Assembly: GCA_002393195.1 (NCBI GenBank)
Contig: DGIK01000216.1
Coordinates: 1-5,119 of the forward strand
Source of the DNA: Bacteroidales bacterium UBA3824
GTDB taxonomy: Bacteria; Bacteroidota; Bacteroidia; Bacteroidales; UBA3824
Reading direction: 5' to 3'
Length of the DNA stretch: 5,119 nt
Shown in pieces: positions 4,965-5,119 of this stretch. The notes under the pieces were generated by a model that saw nothing but the letters and a program-made list of their open reading frames with translations, did not search any database and had not been told where the DNA came from. Numbering within the stretch: position 1 is the stretch's first letter; each line of letters starts with the position of its first letter. The position numbers and the translations under genes were made by a program.

Positions 4965-5119
4965 ATGTCAGAAAATTTAAAAATAGAGAATTTGGACAGT
5001 GTGGTAGTAAGGTTTTCGGGAGATTCGGGCGACGGTATGCAGCTCGCCGGCAATATCTTCTCAACGATTTCTGCCACAGTAGGTAACAGCATCAGCACCT
5101 TCCCCGACTATCCCGCCGA
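4965..5119 (+). CDS. korA: 2-oxoglutarate:ferredoxin oxidoreductase alpha subunit (KorA), 3'-truncated
   Basis: The first 51 residues of a 2-oxoacid:acceptor oxidoreductase alpha chain; the gene runs off the right edge. Residues 13-27 (VVVRFSGDSGDGMQL) are the glycine-rich start of the gamma-type domain, and STFPDYPA (44-51) is the conserved segment typical of KorA. With the thiamine-diphosphate-binding KorB, this cytosolic enzyme interconverts 2-oxoglutarate and succinyl-CoA with ferredoxin in the anaerobic TCA branch. The ATG at 4965 lies behind an A-rich leader without Shine-Dalgarno sequence, with a promoter element 38 nt upstream. A korB gene is expected just beyond the window. Other 2-oxoacid specificities cannot be ruled out from the N-terminus alone, though the match to Bacteroidales KorA is strong. 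Confidence 0.92.
   Translation, partial: MSENLKIENLDSVVVRFSGDSGDGMQLAGNIFSTISATVGNSISTFPDYPA

Noticed and set aside
2..5119. NADPH flavoprotein and korA as parts of one ferredoxin/NADPH operon split by an inserted island.
   Set aside because: They are separated by several units in alternating orientation with their own terminators and promoters, and no attachment site, integrase or flanking direct repeat is visible to support an insertion.

Overview
The window looks like the chromosome of a member of the Bacteroidota, most likely order Bacteroidales. Three things point there. Start codons lack Shine-Dalgarno sequences and sit behind A/T-rich leaders. At least three intergenic sites match the Bacteroidota -7 promoter element TAnnTTTG, two of them with a TTTG -33 element exactly 20 nt upstream. 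The last gene reads as a Bacteroidales-like 2-oxoglutarate:ferredoxin oxidoreductase alpha chain. I cannot name a genus. No tRNA, rRNA, IS element, CRISPR array or prophage gene is visible.

Layout: (1) 2-853, +, the C-terminal part of a GltA/NfnB-type NADPH-dependent flavoprotein, closed by a strong intrinsic terminator. (2) 917-1702, +, a Cof-type HAD phosphatase starting only 10 nt after that terminator and closed by its own terminator. (3) 1736-1867, an AT-rich intergenic segment holding a long imperfect hairpin built from 10-bp units, then a short GC hairpin just before the next gene. (4) 1868-2935, +, an unassigned class I SAM-binding (methyltransferase/spermidine-synthase-like) protein. 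(5) 2932-3240, -, a DUF4298 protein whose stop codon overlaps that of gene 4. (6) 3241-3372, two back-to-back promoters. (7) 3373-4120, +, a zeta-toxin-like P-loop kinase overlapping by 8 nt a 60-residue partner, a candidate toxin-antitoxin pair in toxin-first order. (8) 4135-4782, -, a nitroreductase with a lipoprotein-like signal peptide. (9) 4965 to the right edge, +, the N-terminus of KorA.

The two ends are core anaerobic redox genes: NADPH-linked flavoprotein chemistry at the left, ferredoxin-linked 2-oxoacid oxidation at the right. Between them lies a more accessory set of mostly single-gene units in alternating orientation. The part most worth following up is the zeta-like kinase with its small overlapping partner and the paired divergent promoters that drive it and the DUF4298 gene.
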